From Micrococcales bacterium 31B (lineage in GTDB: Bacteria > Actinomycetota > Actinomycetes > Actinomycetales > Dermabacteraceae), in NCBI GenBank assembly GCA_022803075.1, contig JAFFTF010000015.1:7821-41025 (forward strand): a stretch of DNA of 33,205 nucleotides, in the 5' to 3' direction. Position numbers and translations under genes: made by a program. Positions 32,779-33,205 of this stretch are shown piece after piece; within the stretch, counting starts at the first letter, position 1; the number at the start of each line of letters is the position of its first letter. The notes under the pieces were generated by a model, which was not told where the DNA came from, searched no databases, and was given only the letters and a program-made list of their open reading frames with translations.

Positions 32779-33205
32779 ATGCACAAGCAGAAGAAATACT
32801 CCGACGACCCCGACTACCTGCACCTTGACGACTACAGTTTGGCGGCCGCACTGGTGGTCGAGGCCGGCAACCTTGCAGACGTCATGTTGCGAGAGGGGCT
32901 CAGCAAGCAGTACAAGCGGGACATCTCCGACATTGTGACCGCCGCCGATCACGCGGCCGAGGAACTCCTAGTGCGGCGCTTGGCGGTGGCACGGCCGGGC
33001 GACGGGGTGCTCGGCGAGGAGGGTGCGGCGGCCCAGGGCAGTTCGGGGCGCACGTGGGTGATTGACCCCGTGGACGGCACGTACAACTTCATTCACGGGA
33101 TTCCGCAGTGGTGTTCAGCCCTGGCTCTGATCGACGATGCCGCCCAGGAGCCCATTCTGGGCGCGGTCTATCATCCCGCAGTGGACGAGTTGTGGCTCGG
33201 CGGGG
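32779..33205 (+). CDS. inositol monophosphatase family phosphatase, 5' part
   Basis: The first 142 residues of a Mg-dependent phosphatase of the IMPase/HisN superfamily; it runs off the window end. Metal-binding motifs GEEG (79-82) and WVIDPVDGTYNF (D96, D99) are present, along with the start of the substrate loop. Members hydrolyse inositol phosphate, histidinol phosphate or related sugar phosphates. In actinobacteria, proteins of this form are often the histidinol-phosphatase HisN, but the visible part cannot decide. Divergent from the ABC exporter operon. Confidence 0.88.
   Translation, partial: MHKQKKYSDDPDYLHLDDYSLAAALVVEAGNLADVMLREGLSKQYKRDISDIVTAADHAAEELLVRRLAVARPGDGVLGEEGAAAQGSSGRTWVIDPVDGTYNFIHGIPQWCSALALIDDAAQEPILGAVYHPAVDELWLGG

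Overview
This is a GC-rich chromosomal window from an actinobacterium (Actinomycetota; a Micrococcales-type organism is plausible but not proven). The evidence is the XPB-type helicase next to its helicase-associated partner, a DUF3263/VirR-like LytR_C pair, a solitary groEL controlled by two CIRCE operators with a GGM-rich tail, a WXG100 protein, UNG with the GQDPYP form of its motif, and many start codons placed 6-7 bases after a TANNNT -10 box (leaderless transcripts). There are no tRNAs, rRNAs, CRISPR arrays, insertion sequences or phage genes. It looks like an ordinary chromosomal segment with several little-studied modules.

Layout. 1-2.6 kb: 3' end of a helicase-associated protein, then an XPB-like helicase. 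2.6-7.5 kb: two OmpR-type two-component systems point toward each other, with a lone WXG100 gene between them and a strong UUCG-loop terminator at the convergence point. 7.7-9.4 kb: DUF4031 protein, GPP34 (GOLPH3-like) protein and a HEAT-like unknown, all on the minus strand. 9.6-11.4 kb: groEL and its CIRCE region. 11.5-15.1 kb: two paralogous membrane-anchored DUF4352-type proteins bracket a NarL-type sensor kinase and LuxR-type regulator. The divergent promoter holds overlapping, mutually exclusive inverted repeats, and the second DUF4352 gene is preceded by a 16-codon leader ORF coupled by a TGATG overlap.

15.3-20.1 kb: a sugar-utilisation cassette (cytoplasmic GH3 beta-glucosidase, MFS sugar transporter, divergent LacI regulator with two candidate operators). 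20.2-23.2 kb: VirR-like protein with two LytR_C domains, DUF3263 protein, uracil-DNA glycosylase and an SGNH hydrolase. 23.2-25.5 kb: sugar phosphate isomerase/epimerase plus Gfo/Idh/MocA dehydrogenase operon. 25.8-28.6 kb: a large PAS-GGDEF-EAL protein whose GGDEF is intact but whose EAL is degenerate. 28.7-32.6 kb: a heterodimeric ABC exporter with one consensus and one degenerate ATP site. 32.8 kb to end: 5' part of an inositol-monophosphatase-family phosphatase.

The most unusual material is regulatory. It includes the DUF4352/NarL module with its dyad array and leader peptide, the run of leaderless promoters (including a back-to-back pair in 38 bp between DUF3263 and ung), and the orphan T7SS-type substrate between two convergent kinase systems. 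Hairpins and promoters were found by eye; no folding or database search was run.
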